A stretch of DNA of 5,288 nt from Candidatus Hydrogenedentota bacterium. GTDB lineage: Bacteria > Hydrogenedentota > Hydrogenedentia > Hydrogenedentales > CAITNO01. The stretch spans positions 1-5,288 of the forward strand of contig JAGLCZ010000002.1 of the NCBI GenBank assembly GCA_023145975.1. The letters run 5' to 3'. Shown here one piece after another: positions 5,282 to 5,288 of the stretch. Position 1 is the stretch's first letter. Every line of letters begins with the position of its first letter. Below the pieces are notes generated by a model. That model was given only the letters and a program-made list of their open reading frames with translations. It did not search any database and was not told the origin of the DNA. Position numbers and translations under genes: made by a program.

Positions 5282-5288
5282 ATAAGCA

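Overview
The window looks like an ordinary bacterial chromosome segment of moderate GC with accessory-type genes beside a core nitrogen-assimilation locus. A secreted propeller plus Ig-like protein with a C-terminal membrane anchor, an exported SGNH esterase and an adenylylation-type glutamine synthetase next to PII would fit a Gram-negative bacterium, perhaps of the Planctomycetes-Verrucomicrobia-Lentisphaerae group. That placement is an impression from protein style and is weakly held.

Layout. Bases 1-38 are the 5' half of a minus-strand tRNA-Asp(GTC), cut by the window edge, with its own promoter just upstream (72-101). Bases 102-497 contain no confident gene. They hold a 22-bp operator-like palindrome, an extended -10 promoter, a short open frame that would start at the predicted transcription start, and a run of interlocking RNA stems. 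A plus-strand exported SGNH/GDSL-type hydrolase follows (498-1478). It converges on, and overlaps by 68 bp, a minus-strand gene (1411-2772) for an exported six- or seven-bladed propeller-like protein with an Ig-like domain and a C-terminal membrane helix. That gene is preceded by a class I cobalamin riboswitch (2875-3093) and a good promoter (3100-3129). A strong intrinsic terminator (3132-3172) separates this unit from the upstream minus-strand unit glnB (4749-5090) - glnA (3195-4619). The glnB leader (5091-5288) carries a near-consensus sigma-54 -24/-12 site, a stem-loop leader and a 25-codon upstream ORF ending four bases before glnB.

How the parts work together. glnB and glnA form a nitrogen-control unit: PII senses 2-oxoglutarate, ATP/ADP and, through uridylylation, glutamine, while glutamine synthetase keeps the adenylylatable tyrosine. 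The sigma-54 site suggests NtrC-type control. The riboswitch-controlled propeller protein is the most interesting gene. Cobalamin control plus an exported propeller recalls BtuG, the surface B12-capture propeller of Bacteroides, but here the protein seems to be anchored by a C-terminal helix and carries an Ig-like domain. The B12-capture role is an inference.
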